Shown here: positions 42,369 through 50,435 of the stretch, in pieces | Position numbering within the stretch: the first letter of the stretch is position 1 | Layout: each line of letters opens with the position of its first letter | Virus record (IMG/VR): IMGVR_UViG_3300042923_000607 | Coordinates: 52,240-116,239 of that record | From: a virus | Reading direction: 5' to 3' (one strand) | DNA length: 64,000 nt | Made by a program: the position numbers and the translations under genes | The notes under the pieces: model-generated | The model's input: only the letters and a program-made list of their open reading frames with translations | What the model was told of the DNA's origin: nothing | Database searches by the model: none

Positions 42369-42901
42369 TAGGCGTTACCTCTCTCTTTGTTGATTTTCAA
42401 TGAATTGATAAAATTATTCAGTCTTTCAGCCACTCCATCGTTTCCTCCCATGTCAAAAACTGGGATGTTATGTGCCTTTGCAATTCTAATGGCCTGACCC
42501 GTTCCTCCTGAACCACTTCCATTTTTAGTCCAACAAATAATAAATGAACTTGGAGTTTTTAAATCGTACCCTAGTACTTGATAACAGTTTCTGGCTTGCA
42601 ACTTTCTAGCTCCATCAGATAATTTACTCCAATATGGGTGGAATTCTTCTGCTATTTTAAGGGCTTCCCCTGATGTGTTATATAAAGTAGATGAGGAATT
42701 TTCAAAACCTTTCCATGGAAGAAATATTTCTTTCTGGCCTCTAACACTATCACATCCAATTTCAAAAGCACTATCGGCTCCTTTAGCACCACCTGATCTT
42801 AAGACAAATCCTTTTTTCGCAAATATCATAGCAGCGTGTTCAAATTTTAGTAGCATATCTTTAGGGGTTTCTCTTGATCCTATACCTGCGTAATAAATCA
42901 T
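42368..42901 (-). CDS. SLOG/DprA-like nucleotide-binding protein
   Basis: A 177-aa protein opening with A-G-I-G-S-R-E-T-P, then L-R-S-G-G-A-K-G-A-D-S-A-F and later G-G-T-G-Q-A-I-R-I-A, the Rossmann-type pattern of the SLOG superfamily (DprA/LOG/YspA). DprA itself loads RecA; many SLOG proteins bind or cut nucleotide ligands. Phage single-domain versions are common with unknown role, and defence-related nucleotide sensing is a possibility. Confidence 0.7.
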   Translation of the reverse strand: MIYYAGIGSRETPKDMLLKFEHAAMIFAKKGFVLRSGGAKGADSAFEIGCDSVRGQKEIFLPWKGFENSSSTLYNTSGEALKIAEEFHPYWSKLSDGARKLQARNCYQVLGYDLKTPSSFIICWTKNGSGSGGTGQAIRIAKAHNIPVFDMGGNDGVAERLNNFINSLKINKERGNA

Positions 42902-42926
42902 AATACTTCCTTTCTGAATAGAAATC

Positions 42927-43229
42927 TTATTTTACGTTAATTATATCATCTACAAGTTTAAACAATTCAAGCAAAGCATTCTGAACGTTATTTGTGTTAA
43001 TAACCTCATCAGACAAGTTGTCATCATTTAATTCAAGCAGCCAAAGATATTCTTTTTGATAATATGTAGCATCTCCTATAGCATCAGTTAATTTTTTATA
43101 TCTTCTTAAGTAGTTGATTGCCGTTGCTATTGCCAATGTTTCTATATTTTCTGTATAGCTACATCCTTGAACGCTTTGAGTTCCACAGGTTTGCTTTGCC
43201 CATTCAAGCCTCTTTATTAAATCTTCCAT
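42927..43229 (-). CDS. Small helical protein, 100 aa
   Basis: ATG 43229 chosen for AAAGGAG; a longer ORF start lacks one. Helical, with C-G-T-Q-S-V-Q-G-C near residue 16 and a Leu-rich end. No family recognised. Confidence 0.5.
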   Translation of the reverse strand: MEDLIKRLEWAKQTCGTQSVQGCSYTENIETLAIATAINYLRRYKKLTDAIGDATYYQKEYLWLLELNDDNLSDEVINTNNVQNALLELFKLVDDIINVK

Positions 43230-43257
43230 TATTTCTCCTTTTATAAATAATTTCTTT

Positions 43258-43590
43258 TTATTTATCTTTGATGGTATACAAATCTCCATCTTTTACCAAT
43301 ATTTCATATTTTTCATTGAACTCAATCAAGCTAACTTCATTACTTATTGTAACTTTGTATTCATATTTGCCAGTATTGAATCTTATAGGTTCTTCTATCA
43401 TCATCATTATTGATATAAAAGCTGTACAAGCTATAATGATACCTAATGCCCTAAGTATAACATGTTTGTGCTCTATGACTAAGTACAATCCGTAAAACAG
43501 TAAAATGCAAGCAACAATTACAATTATTATATTAATTTCAGTATTTGTTTCATATATTTGTATCTTACTTAATACGTCCAATCCATCCAA
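43258..43590 (-). CDS. Two-pass membrane protein, 110 aa
   Basis: TTG 43590 lies 6 bases after GGAGGTG. Hydrophobic segments at about 20-38 and 47-65 are followed by a soluble beta-rich tail. Phage early membrane proteins of this type may act in superinfection exclusion; nothing specific here. Confidence 0.55.
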   Translation of the reverse strand: MDGLDVLSKIQIYETNTEINIIIVIVACILLFYGLYLVIEHKHVILRALGIIIACTAFISIMMMIEEPIRFNTGKYEYKVTISNEVSLIEFNEKYEILVKDGDLYTIKDK

Positions 43591-43606
43591 TTAATTCACC
43601 TCCAAA

Positions 43607-43819
43607 TCAATGTTTGATAGCATAGTTTTTTATTTTTTCTTTAAACTCATCTCTTGTACATCCATAAAAAGATATTCTATTCAGTTGAAGTTTTTTGATT
43701 AAATACAGTTCCCTCTCACAAGACTCTAGCCAACATTCATCTTTGTTAGTTTTTTGTTCTTTGTCTTGAATCCTGGCGATTTCAGTTCTTAGCAAATATT
43801 CACATATCAATTCGTTCAA
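43607..43819 (-). CDS. Small charged protein, 70 aa
   Basis: TTG 43819 behind AAAGGAG. Helical, with T-E-I-A-R-I-Q-D-K-E-Q-K and two cysteines. No family recognised. Confidence 0.5.
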   Translation of the reverse strand: MNELICEYLLRTEIARIQDKEQKTNKDECWLESCERELYLIKKLQLNRISFYGCTRDEFKEKIKNYAIKH

Positions 43820-43866
43820 AGATACAACTCCTTTCTTAAATCACGATAAAACGACTCTTTCATACA

Positions 43867-44103
43867 CTATTTTTCATTAGTATCAACTAAATCCATAGGT
43901 CTGAAATGCCTAATGAATCCAACAGTACTTGTTTTGTCTATCGTGTGTTCACACTTTACAATACTCTTCGTTTTATCAGGGCTGTTCCATTGCCCTTTTT
44001 TATATATTTCTAACACCTTAACCCATCCATAGTATTGAGTGAATTGTCCGCCTGTATTATTCAATCGATAATATTTCCCAACTTGAATATCTTGTAGTCT
44101 CAT
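43867..44103 (-). CDS. Small SH3-like beta protein, 78 aa
   Basis: ATG behind AAGGAAAT. It opens M-R-L-Q-D-I-Q-V-G-K-Y-Y-R-L, reminiscent of small KOW/SH3-like barrels, with W-V-K-V-L strands. Could bind nucleic acid. Tentative. Confidence 0.5.
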   Translation of the reverse strand: MRLQDIQVGKYYRLNNTGGQFTQYYGWVKVLEIYKKGQWNSPDKTKSIVKCEHTIDKTSTVGFIRHFRPMDLVDTNEK

Positions 44104-44135
44104 TTAGATTTCCTTTCTTAATTAGTGAAGCAAAT

Positions 44136-44540
44136 TTAGATTTGGTCTACTTTACCATTATTGAAAAACCATTTCCATGTAGCTTCATCTTCTCCTTCAA
44201 AACTTAGATAAGAATCAGATTCAACATATTGAGCTAAGGAATTAAAGAACACATCTTCGTCCCCATATTTCTCTCCCGTAAATTCTACATCGCATATGTC
44301 TCCGATTGAATTATATGTAGGCTTATATCTTATTTCTTCCAATGCTTCTTCGAGCGTCGTACTTTCTAGAACTGTTTGTGTGTCAACCCAACTAAAATGA
44401 GGATGCTCTTCCCCATTGATATAATCTTTACAGGTCATATTTTCAGGAATAAACACGCTTTTCAAGCTTTCCAAAGCTTTTGCAAAATTCTCTTTTTTAA
44501 TAGAAAAGCTACTATCTGTCATTTCAATGCAATATCCCAT
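44136..44540 (-). CDS. Small acidic protein, 134 aa
   Basis: ATG behind GGAGAAA. Alpha/beta, acidic, with a C-terminal W-K-W-F-F-x-N-G-K-V-D-Q motif that resembles phage proteins of the DUF-type WKWFF group. Function unknown. Confidence 0.5.
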   Translation of the reverse strand: MGYCIEMTDSSFSIKKENFAKALESLKSVFIPENMTCKDYINGEEHPHFSWVDTQTVLESTTLEEALEEIRYKPTYNSIGDICDVEFTGEKYGDEDVFFNSLAQYVESDSYLSFEGEDEATWKWFFNNGKVDQI

Positions 44541-44602
44541 ATTCTTATTTCTCCATTTCTTGATCTAAAATTTGACTCGTGAACAAAATACATCTTTGAT
44601 AA

Positions 44603-44881
44603 TTATTTAATACCATCATTGTATAAAAGAGGATCACCTTCTGAGTTGAGTAGGACTGTCAGTCCAGCACCGTTGCCTCTTTTTATAAACAGATACTGCA
44701 CATTGGTGTTCTTATCTACATATATCCAACCATCTAATGAACTGACTTTCATAAATCTACTATCTTCTGCTTTTGTAGTATATGTACCTTCTGATGATGG
44801 CAGTGTAATTCCCCTTCCACATCCTGATAATGTTATAATGAAGCATAAAATTAAGCTTAGAACTAACATCTTCTTTCTCAT
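44603..44881 (-). CDS. Predicted lipoprotein, 92 aa
   Basis: ATG 44881 is preferred because it starts a lipoprotein signal: M-R-K-K, hydrophobic stretch, lipobox L-S-G-C at 19-22. Longer in-frame starts (to 45103) would bury the signal. The mature part is about 70 residues, beta-rich with a W-I-Y-V-D motif. Surface-anchored; phage lipoproteins of this size can block superinfecting phages. Role inferred. Confidence 0.65.
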   Translation of the reverse strand: MRKKMLVLSLILCFIITLSGCGRGITLPSSEGTYTTKAEDSRFMKVSSLDGWIYVDKNTNVQYLFIKRGNGAGLTVLLNSEGDPLLYNDGIK

Positions 44882-44927
44882 TTCTCTCTTATTCCTTTCT
44901 AAGTAAAATGTACCTTTTATGTGCATA

Positions 44928-45344
44928 TTATTTTTGAAATCTATTCTTCCACTCCATAGTACTATGTATTTCTTCATCGTCTTCATTCTTTTTATACTGA
45001 TCAATCTTTGTTCTATACTTCTCAATGTAAGGAATGATGTCTCCCGCATATCCAGAACCAAACTCAAATTTACAATCATAATAATCTTCATATTTTGATC
45101 CATCCCATTCTGTAGTTATGCTCTCTAAGAACGGACAATCTTTACACTCATATTCTTTTTCTTTACAAGCTATATGCTTAAGAGCATACCAATCTTCTAT
45201 TACATCTATCCTCTCTAATAAAGACAAGTTGTTCTTTCTTGATGCAGTATCAATATCGTTTTGAAGAATATTTAATTGCTCATTAATATGTTTCATAGCC
45301 ATCTTGGCCTTTGATAATGGTCTATCTTCCCATGTTTTACTCAT
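44928..45344 (-). CDS. Small protein with cysteine cluster, 138 aa
   Basis: ATG behind AAGGAG. Helical N-terminal half; E-C-K-D-C-P-F-L near residue 67 and another Cys at 91 suggest metal binding. No family recognised. Confidence 0.5.
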   Translation of the reverse strand: MSKTWEDRPLSKAKMAMKHINEQLNILQNDIDTASRKNNLSLLERIDVIEDWYALKHIACKEKEYECKDCPFLESITTEWDGSKYEDYYDCKFEFGSGYAGDIIPYIEKYRTKIDQYKKNEDDEEIHSTMEWKNRFQK

Positions 45345-45454
45345 TTAAACTCCTTTCAAATTTCACAAACAAACCCTCATTTGGTTGACAATTCGTGTTA
45401 TATTTATTAGTTATCCGTGGGTATATACATAATTTATACATATGTTTTAAATAA

Positions 45455-45655
45455 TTATTCACGACTCCACTTGCCATCAAACGTATCGTCCACACACTCC
45501 TTATGTCCGCAATCAGGGCATTCTAAATGTGAACATGAAGTTCTTTTTCTTCCGGTCTTATATTGCCATTCCCCCGTTGTTTTATATTCTTCTTCTGTGA
45601 ACCAAATTGGATGTAGTTCACTTCCGCATCTCGGACACTCACCGTATTTACTCAT
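45455..45655 (-). CDS. Zinc-ribbon protein, 66 aa
   Basis: ATG behind AGAAGGGAG. Two knuckles, C-P-R-C at 7-10 and C-P-D-C-G-H-K-E-C near 46, plus a Cys-Ser-His-Leu motif. Typical small phage zinc ribbon of unknown target. Confidence 0.65.
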   Translation of the reverse strand: MSKYGECPRCGSELHPIWFTEEEYKTTGEWQYKTGRKRTSCSHLECPDCGHKECVDDTFDGKWSRE

Positions 45656-45688
45656 AAAACTCCCTTCTGAATCAATCGTTGATTTTAT

Positions 45689-45973
45689 TTATAATTTACC
45701 ATATACTACAATCTCATAAAGATTAACATTATCTGATTCATTATTAATTACAGTAAACCAGCCTTGATCGTTTAATTCTTCTTGTCTTTCATAAACCTGT
45801 TCCAATTCCAAATTGTGAATCTTCCAAATTTCAATTAATTGAAACCCGTTATTTAGTTCATTTTTGTCTTTAACAGAATCAATTATCCATGACGCAGCTT
45901 TTCCTATTGATAGAATGGGAATCCATCCAATTAGGAAAAACAAGTATAAAAACATAATTAAACCGTCTTTCAT
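45689..45973 (-). CDS. Membrane-anchored small protein, 94 aa
   Basis: ATG 45973 behind AGGAGG, sharing one base with the upstream stop. N-terminal membrane segment (about 6-22), then a soluble acidic domain ending in E-I-V-V-Y-G-K. No family recognised. Confidence 0.55.
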   Translation of the reverse strand: MKDGLIMFLYLFFLIGWIPILSIGKAASWIIDSVKDKNELNNGFQLIEIWKIHNLELEQVYERQEELNDQGWFTVINNESDNVNLYEIVVYGKL

Positions 45974-46083
45974 CAATTATCCTCCTCAATCCAAGTAACA
46001 CCAACGAGTTTGCTAAATTCTAACGCATTTTCTCTTTCAGCAATTATTTTATACTGTCCATATCCATAGAATATCAAATACAT
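45973..46083 (-). CDS. Small protein, 36 aa
   Basis: ATG 46083 behind TAGGGGG. Ends W-I-E-E-D-N with a TGA that overlaps the next ATG, so the two genes are coupled. Short alpha/beta peptide; real gene by its ribosome site and overlap. Confidence 0.5.
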   Translation of the reverse strand: MYLIFYGYGQYKIIAERENALEFSKLVGVTWIEEDN

Positions 46084-46092
46084 ATTTTCCCC

Positions 46093-46320
46093 CTACATAG
46101 TTATTAGCTTATAGTCATTTACTGCAAAATCGGTTATTCTTTCAATATCTTCCATTTCCTTTAGTGTAAACCAATTATCAAACCAGATCGAATAATTTTC
46201 TTCATTAACATTCATATGTAAATAATACTTTTTAGGACAACCGTATTGAATCTGAATTCCCCAAATTGAACCGAAATGTTCATTGCCATTCTTTACAACC
46301 TTAAACGTATTATCTTTCAT
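46093..46320 (-). CDS. Small protein, 75 aa
   Basis: ATG 46320 behind AAGGAAG, overlapping the HAD gene end by 11 bp. Aromatic, beta-rich N-terminal half with H-F-G-S-I-W-G. No family recognised. Confidence 0.5.
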   Translation of the reverse strand: MKDNTFKVVKNGNEHFGSIWGIQIQYGCPKKYYLHMNVNEENYSIWFDNWFTLKEMEDIERITDFAVNDYKLITM

Positions 46321-46891
46321 GGGACTCCTTCCTGTTTAATATTTTAATTGCTTGTTTTACGTGTTTTCTTTTTAAGCCAGTGTCCTCATATGAGAGTCCT
46401 TGAATCATATCTCCCTCTGCCACCATACTTGTTTTAACCAATTCTTTGCCTACAAAAGATTGTAAGTCAAACGACTCATCATCAAGTATTACAAATCTAT
46501 CAACTTTAATATTAGTTTCTCTTAACCACTGATTTATTTCATCTTCTCTTTTGCCATGTTTGCTACTAGGAGTTATATCTATTACTTCTAGTTTGTATTT
46601 TGTAAGCAGGTCGTGGAGCCTTTTTTGATCATAATGCTTTTTCTCATATGGGGTATTCCAATATCCATGCCTCCAAGAACTTGACATTACTATTTTAGCC
46701 CCGGTCTTTCTTATTATTTTACTAAGTCGTCTTACATATTTTTCTTTCACTTCGAAGATTTTTAGAAAATTACGTACATATCGTGTGGGTATTTTTAATG
46801 CTTTTGATACATTAATAACAAAATACGTCCACTTGTTATATCCATTTAGAACGCCGTCCACGTCGAGGAAGCATATTTTAATAGTAATCAC
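46310..46891 (-). CDS. HAD-like protein (SAK-type HAD domain)
   Basis: A 193-aa protein with HAD motif I F-L-D-V-D-G-V-L-N near residue 8, V-M-S-S-S-W-R-H-G near 68 and I-L-D-D-E-S near 135, the pattern of HAD_SAK_2 proteins linked to nucleic acid repair in phages. GTG 46891 is called, but the AAAGGAG site is better placed for an ATT codon at 46882. Overlaps the upstream gene by 4 bp. Confidence 0.75.
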   Translation of the reverse strand: MITIKICFLDVDGVLNGYNKWTYFVINVSKALKIPTRYVRNFLKIFEVKEKYVRRLSKIIRKTGAKIVMSSSWRHGYWNTPYEKKHYDQKRLHDLLTKYKLEVIDITPSSKHGKREDEINQWLRETNIKVDRFVILDDESFDLQSFVGKELVKTSMVAEGDMIQGLSYEDTGLKRKHVKQAIKILNRKESHER

Positions 46892-47031
46892 TCCTTTACT
46901 TTGCCAATTAATTTTTCAATTTCTTCATATGTTAACCAGTCCATCCTACTAACAGCTTCAACTCTCTTCGTTTCGCAGTGCTTCTCATAAGCAAGATAGA
47001 TAAACATTAATAACATTAGAATTATTATCAT
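46888..47031 (-). CDS. Small membrane protein, 47 aa
   Basis: ATG 47031 behind AAAGGAG; 47 codons with an N-terminal membrane segment (1-14) and a charged helical tail. Its TGA overlaps the next GTG. No family recognised. Confidence 0.55.
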   Translation of the reverse strand: MIIILMLLMFIYLAYEKHCETKRVEAVSRMDWLTYEEIEKLIGKVKE

Positions 47032-47044
47032 TTAAACTCCTTTC

Positions 47045-47242
47045 TCACTTTAATATTTTATACTTGTTACACAATTTTTTAGCGTCACAATCATTTCCCA
47101 TATAACCACAATTATCACAACTTGAAACTATAGGTGTCGCTCCACATTCAATTAACATTTTTTCAAATTCTTCATCACTAAGATTATTAAAAAAATCATC
47201 TATATATTTTAGTTCGTCCTCTAGATCCTTCCCATTTACCAT
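47045..47242 (-). CDS. Small cysteine-rich protein, 65 aa
   Basis: ATG behind AAAGGAA. Acidic helical N-terminus, then five cysteines (S-C-D-N-C-G-Y, D-C, L-C) in the last third, probably binding one zinc. No family recognised. Confidence 0.55.
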   Translation of the reverse strand: MVNGKDLEDELKYIDDFFNNLSDEEFEKMLIECGATPIVSSCDNCGYMGNDCDAKKLCNKYKILK

Positions 47243-47266
47243 GTGTATTCCTTTCTCTATAAAACT

Positions 47267-47557
47267 CTAGTTCTTTGTAGATTTTAATTCCTCGATAATA
47301 AGAGAGTCTTTTAATATCTCATTTTCTAAATGTACTTTTAGCATCTCGACTACTTCAGATTTAGCGTCGTCTAACGTTTTAGCCTTCAACCATGAATAGT
47401 CATCTTCTTTATATGTTCTTGCGATAGATCCTTTATCTCCTTGTTTTAAGTATGCGACGTCATAACACCCATTGAACACAGATAAGACAAATTCATTTTC
47501 ATCATTTCTCCATTTAAAGCCTATCTCAACCACCTCCTTATTCAAACAAAAGTTCAA
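47267..47557 (-). CDS. Small protein, 96 aa or shorter
   Basis: The longest form starts at TTG 47557 without a ribosome site. The only good site (AAGGAGG) is followed 8 bases later by an in-frame ATA at 47524, giving 85 aa. Alpha/beta, with an F-N-G-C-Y-D turn and a Leu-rich helical end. No family recognised. Confidence 0.5.
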   Translation of the reverse strand: MNFCLNKEVVEIGFKWRNDENEFVLSVFNGCYDVAYLKQGDKGSIARTYKEDDYSWLKAKTLDDAKSEVVEMLKVHLENEILKDSLIIEELKSTKN

Positions 47558-47559
47558 TT

Positions 47560-47757
47560 TTATATCTCAATATCAATTAACGGGCATTCAGCAGCACGCT
47601 CCGATGTTACTTTTGTGGTACCATTTAGATGTACACCTTTTCCACTGCCATAGCACAATCTGTCCGGATTCTCATACGGCCTCTTTTCGGAAGAATAGTA
47701 AACGCACTTATTACAGCACTTCGGGAAATCAGCCATGACACTTTTTGAAACTATCAT
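47560..47757 (-). CDS. Small cysteine-rich protein, 65 aa
   Basis: ATG behind AGAGGAT. Cysteines in C-C-N-K-C-V, L-C-Y-G and E-C-P-L, probably a zinc-binding fold. No family recognised. Confidence 0.5.
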   Translation of the reverse strand: MIVSKSVMADFPKCCNKCVYYSSEKRPYENPDRLCYGSGKGVHLNGTTKVTSERAAECPLIDIEI

Positions 47758-47782
47758 AATATTATCATCCTCTCTTCATCTA

Positions 47783-48058
47783 TTAATATTTTACCTGCGA
47801 AATAACTTCATCAAATTCATTAACGAATTTTTGTGCGATTAAATTAAAATAAGCTTTATTCTTTGTCTTTATTTTTATAACCCAGTTATTGTATTCGTCT
47901 GATGTTACTCCAATAAATTCAGTTCTAGTAACTTTATTTGCTTCGTCACACAATTTCATTATGTAGGATGTAAACAAATGTGTTCTAACCTGGTAAACGT
48001 CATTTGATCCACGTAGACCCTTCCCATTATGAAATTTCAATTTTCTTGTTCTGTACAT
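47783..48058 (-). CDS. Small basic protein, 91 aa
   Basis: ATG behind AAAGGAT. Lys/Arg-rich N-terminus (R-T-R-K-L-K-F), mixed alpha/beta body. Could bind nucleic acid. Copy 6 of the 13-bp motif lies 44 bp upstream. Confidence 0.5.
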   Translation of the reverse strand: MYRTRKLKFHNGKGLRGSNDVYQVRTHLFTSYIMKLCDEANKVTRTEFIGVTSDEYNNWVIKIKTKNKAYFNLIAQKFVNEFDEVISQVKY

Positions 48059-48102
48059 TTTACATCCTTTCTAAAAAACTCAATCAAACTTTTGTTTTAC
48101 GT

Positions 48103-48115
48103 TGTTCTATATGTT
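48103..48115 (-). repeat. Intergenic 13-bp motif, copy 6
   Basis: AACATATAGAACA on the - strand, between the ParB-like and the 91-aa gene. Confidence 0.6.
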
Positions 48116-48118
48116 ATA

Positions 48119-48409
48119 TTATTCTTTTATGTACTTCACGCTTATTTTGTCTATTCCAAATTCTTTACATACTAAGTATCTTACATACCCGTCTACTAGG
48201 CACTTTTTATTTCTTCTAATCTCAATCGTTACCGGGGTATCAATGTATCCTTTTTCTTTTACGAACTCCCTGCACTTATCCATTTTCCATTTCTTTGGAA
48301 TTGTTACCTCAAAATCTTTCGTTATATGTATTTCATTGATGTCTATTACTTCTTCTGTTCCATATGGCTGCTTATGTAAAAATTCATAAATACTCTCCCT
48401 AAGTTTCAT
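48119..48409 (-). CDS. ParB-like single-domain protein, 96 aa
   Basis: ATG behind AAAGGAG. Residues about 55-95 match ParB/sulfiredoxin-like domains: D-T-P-V-T-I-E-I-R, L-V-D-G-Y-V-R-Y-L-V and I-S-V-K-Y-I. Such domains can act as CTPases or nucleases or simply bind nucleotides; here there is no DNA-binding HTH. Role unknown. Confidence 0.65.
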   Translation of the reverse strand: MKLRESIYEFLHKQPYGTEEVIDINEIHITKDFEVTIPKKWKMDKCREFVKEKGYIDTPVTIEIRRNKKCLVDGYVRYLVCKEFGIDKISVKYIKE

Positions 48410-48427
48410 TTAAATCTCCTTTCTTTG

Positions 48428-48440
48428 TGTTTTATATGTT
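48428..48440 (-). repeat. Intergenic 13-bp motif, copy 7
   Basis: AACATATAAAACA on the - strand, 18 bp before the ParB-like start. Confidence 0.6.
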
Positions 48441-48462
48441 ATATACAAAAATGTGATACCAA

Positions 48463-48521
48463 TTAACTCAAGCATCCCTCGCTGATAAGTTAATGATATC
48501 ACACTCTAAATCATCTGTCAA
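48463..48521 (-). promoter_or_regulatory. Promoter with inverted repeat at its start site
   Basis: On the - strand TTGACA (48521-48516), 17 bp, TATCAT (48498-48493), then arms TTAACT/AGTTAA (48463-48493) covering the transcription start. A repressor there would block the ParB-like gene and those following. Copies 7 and 8 of the 13-bp motif flank it. Confidence 0.65.
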
Positions 48522-48522
48522 T

Positions 48523-48535
48523 TGTTTTATATGTT
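48523..48535 (-). repeat. Intergenic 13-bp motif, copy 8
   Basis: AACATATAAAACA on the - strand, between the dUTPase end and the promoter. Confidence 0.6.
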
Positions 48536-48546
48536 ATTTAGTAAAA

Positions 48547-49068
48547 TTATTTTGTTGTACTTCCGAATCCACCGTTTCTTATATCTTCTACTGCATCGTC
48601 TTCTGTTATGCCGTATTCAACAAATATTCCTTGCATAAATCCTTCACCCTGATTGACAACAACTTCCTTTCCTTCGTTTCCATCGTTTGTCAGTTTAGCA
48701 AAGATATGCCCCTCATTGTCAGAGAAATAATAATCACTGTCAATTATACCTACTGTGTTGTCAAGTTGCAATCTGAATTTAAATCCCAATCCAGATCGTG
48801 GATAGCATTTAAGAACCCATCCATCATTCATTTTAACCCTTATTCCAGTGGGTATTTTTATTGATTCTTTAGGTAAAAGAAAGATAGAAATTGGTGCTTT
48901 AAAATCATACCCCGCCGAGTATTTTGTTCCTCGTGTGGGCAATTCTATGTTATCATAAACGAATTTTATTACTTCATCAGTATAAGCAGACAATGCCCCC
49001 GGAAGACTTTTCCAATCCTTTTTAAACTGTTCAAAACTAACTTTTTCAAATTTCGCCATTCTTATCAT
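48547..49068 (-). CDS. dut: dUTPase
   Basis: A 173-aa trimeric-type dUTPase; ATG 49068 follows GAGGAA. Motif 1 S-A-G-Y-D-F, motif 2 P-R-S-G-L-G-F, motif 3 with N-T-V-G-I-I-D-S-D-Y, and motif 5 N-G-G-F-G-S-T. It converts dUTP to dUMP, feeding ThyX and keeping uracil out of DNA. Overlaps the upstream gene by 23 bp. Confidence 0.9.
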   Translation of the reverse strand: MIRMAKFEKVSFEQFKKDWKSLPGALSAYTDEVIKFVYDNIELPTRGTKYSAGYDFKAPISIFLLPKESIKIPTGIRVKMNDGWVLKCYPRSGLGFKFRLQLDNTVGIIDSDYYFSDNEGHIFAKLTNDGNEGKEVVVNQGEGFMQGIFVEYGITEDDAVEDIRNGGFGSTTK

Positions 49069-49393
49069 CAATTATTTCCTCTTCCTCTGATTTAAATTTT
49101 CTAATAGTTCCAGATTTCTGAGCATCCTTAACCACTTTGCTTGCTTCATTTCTTTTAAGAAAAACTCTGTTCCCTAACAATGTGTTTGATATAAACTGTG
49201 CTGTTTTTGTAACAGTGTCAATCGCAACAAATGAGGTGTCATATATAGTCCTAACAACTAAGGTTTGAACATAACATATTCCAACTCTAGGAATTATTCT
49301 AGCATAAAATACCTCAGTCCCTTTCTTGATTGTTATATTGTTAATAGTTATTTCATCCAATGTTGCAATTGGTGAGATTATTTTATTCTTCAT
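49046..49393 (-). CDS. Small protein of unknown function, 115 aa
   Basis: ATG behind AAAGGAG. Beta-rich first half, helical Lys/Glu-rich end. Overlaps the dUTPase start. No family recognised. Confidence 0.5.
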   Translation of the reverse strand: MKNKIISPIATLDEITINNITIKKGTEVFYARIIPRVGICYVQTLVVRTIYDTSFVAIDTVTKTAQFISNTLLGNRVFLKRNEASKVVKDAQKSGTIRKFKSEEEEIIDDKNGEI

Positions 49394-49402
49394 AAGACTC
49401 CT

Positions 49403-49618
49403 TTAATCGGTATACCGTAGAATCTCTTCTTCTGAAGGTTCAAACGGCAGCAACTCTTTCTGTATGTATTTTTGATCCCAGTCAGGACTTTGTCTGTTGC
49501 CCAAAATAGATGGACTAAATGCCACGGTAATTGAATCCATAATATACTCGGCTTCACAATCCTCTAATCTGGGGAACACGGCTTTTACTCTTCTTTCTAA
49601 TTCTTTTTTACAGGTCAT
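49403..49618 (-). CDS. Small protein of unknown function, 71 aa
   Basis: ATG behind AAAGGAG. Helical start with C-K-K-E-L-E-R-R, acidic end. No family recognised. Confidence 0.5.
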   Translation of the reverse strand: MTCKKELERRVKAVFPRLEDCEAEYIMDSITVAFSPSILGNRQSPDWDQKYIQKELLPFEPSEEEILRYTD

Positions 49619-49672
49619 CTTTACTCCTTTCTAAACAAGTTGTTTGTTGTGTTTCATACTTATCTAAATAAT

Positions 49673-49930
49673 TTATTCATAATAGTCCTCGCCCCATGCA
49701 CTATATGCACTATTTAGCTGCTTGTTTAAAACTTCTATCCTCGATAGAAGTTCTTTCTTCTCTGTAATAAAAGAAGAATCAATCAAGTCTAATTGTTGGA
49801 TAATATCCCTTAATCTGCTAGCCAATATTTCATCTGACAACTTCTCAGTATGAAACTGGAGCTCCGCCATACAATCAAAAATTAACTGCATTGCAACCTT
49901 TAATGAATATCTTGGTTTGATTTCTTCCAT
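49673..49930 (-). CDS. Small coiled-coil protein, 85 aa
   Basis: ATG behind AAAGGAAG. Mostly helix with heptad Leu/Ile and an E-L-L-S-R-I-E-V-L coiled coil. No family recognised. Confidence 0.5.
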   Translation of the reverse strand: MEEIKPRYSLKVAMQLIFDCMAELQFHTEKLSDEILASRLRDIIQQLDLIDSSFITEKKELLSRIEVLNKQLNSAYSAWGEDYYE

Positions 49931-49964
49931 TTTTATCCCTTCCTTTCACAATAGAAATATACTT

Positions 49965-50435
49965 TTATTTACCTTTTAGCTCTTTGATAAATTCTTTTAC
50001 TAATTCTTCTTCCATGATACTTATTCTACCTTGTTTTATATATTGTCTAACTACGTCTGCCTGACAATTGATGGTATTTCTACCCTTAAACATGTCATGA
50101 AAATCGTCAAACTGGTTAGCATATTCCACTAGCTCAGGATGCATATCTAAATACTTTACCCATAACAATTTATAGAATGGAGTTAAATATTTTTTGTCTA
50201 ATCTTATACCATTAATAACTAAGTAATCTGGTTGTTTACCTTTCGCTTTATCTATTGTGGTATCATTAAATCTCTTGCAGCTTTGATAGTGGGTTTCTAT
50301 GTTTGCGTTTTTGCCATACAAGGTTATCCAAGCAAAGAAAGCTGAAAACCTCTTATCTCCTTTTGATGAACACTCTAAAACATTTAGCAATAATATTCCT
50401 CCGTTTCTTTTATAACCAAATAGCTGTTTCATCAT
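49965..50435 (-). CDS. Phage protein coupled to the C5-methyltransferase, 156 aa
   Basis: Its ATG overlaps the methyltransferase stop by 4 bp, so the two are made together. Conserved-looking segments include Y-L-D-M-H-P-E-L-V-E-Y-A, F-D-D-F-H-D-M-F and N-C-Q-A-D-V-V-R-Q-Y. I have seen similar proteins near phage methyltransferases but cannot name the family. May modulate the enzyme or bind DNA. Confidence 0.6.
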   Translation of the reverse strand: MMKQLFGYKRNGGILLLNVLECSSKGDKRFSAFFAWITLYGKNANIETHYQSCKRFNDTTIDKAKGKQPDYLVINGIRLDKKYLTPFYKLLWVKYLDMHPELVEYANQFDDFHDMFKGRNTINCQADVVRQYIKQGRISIMEEELVKEFIKELKGK

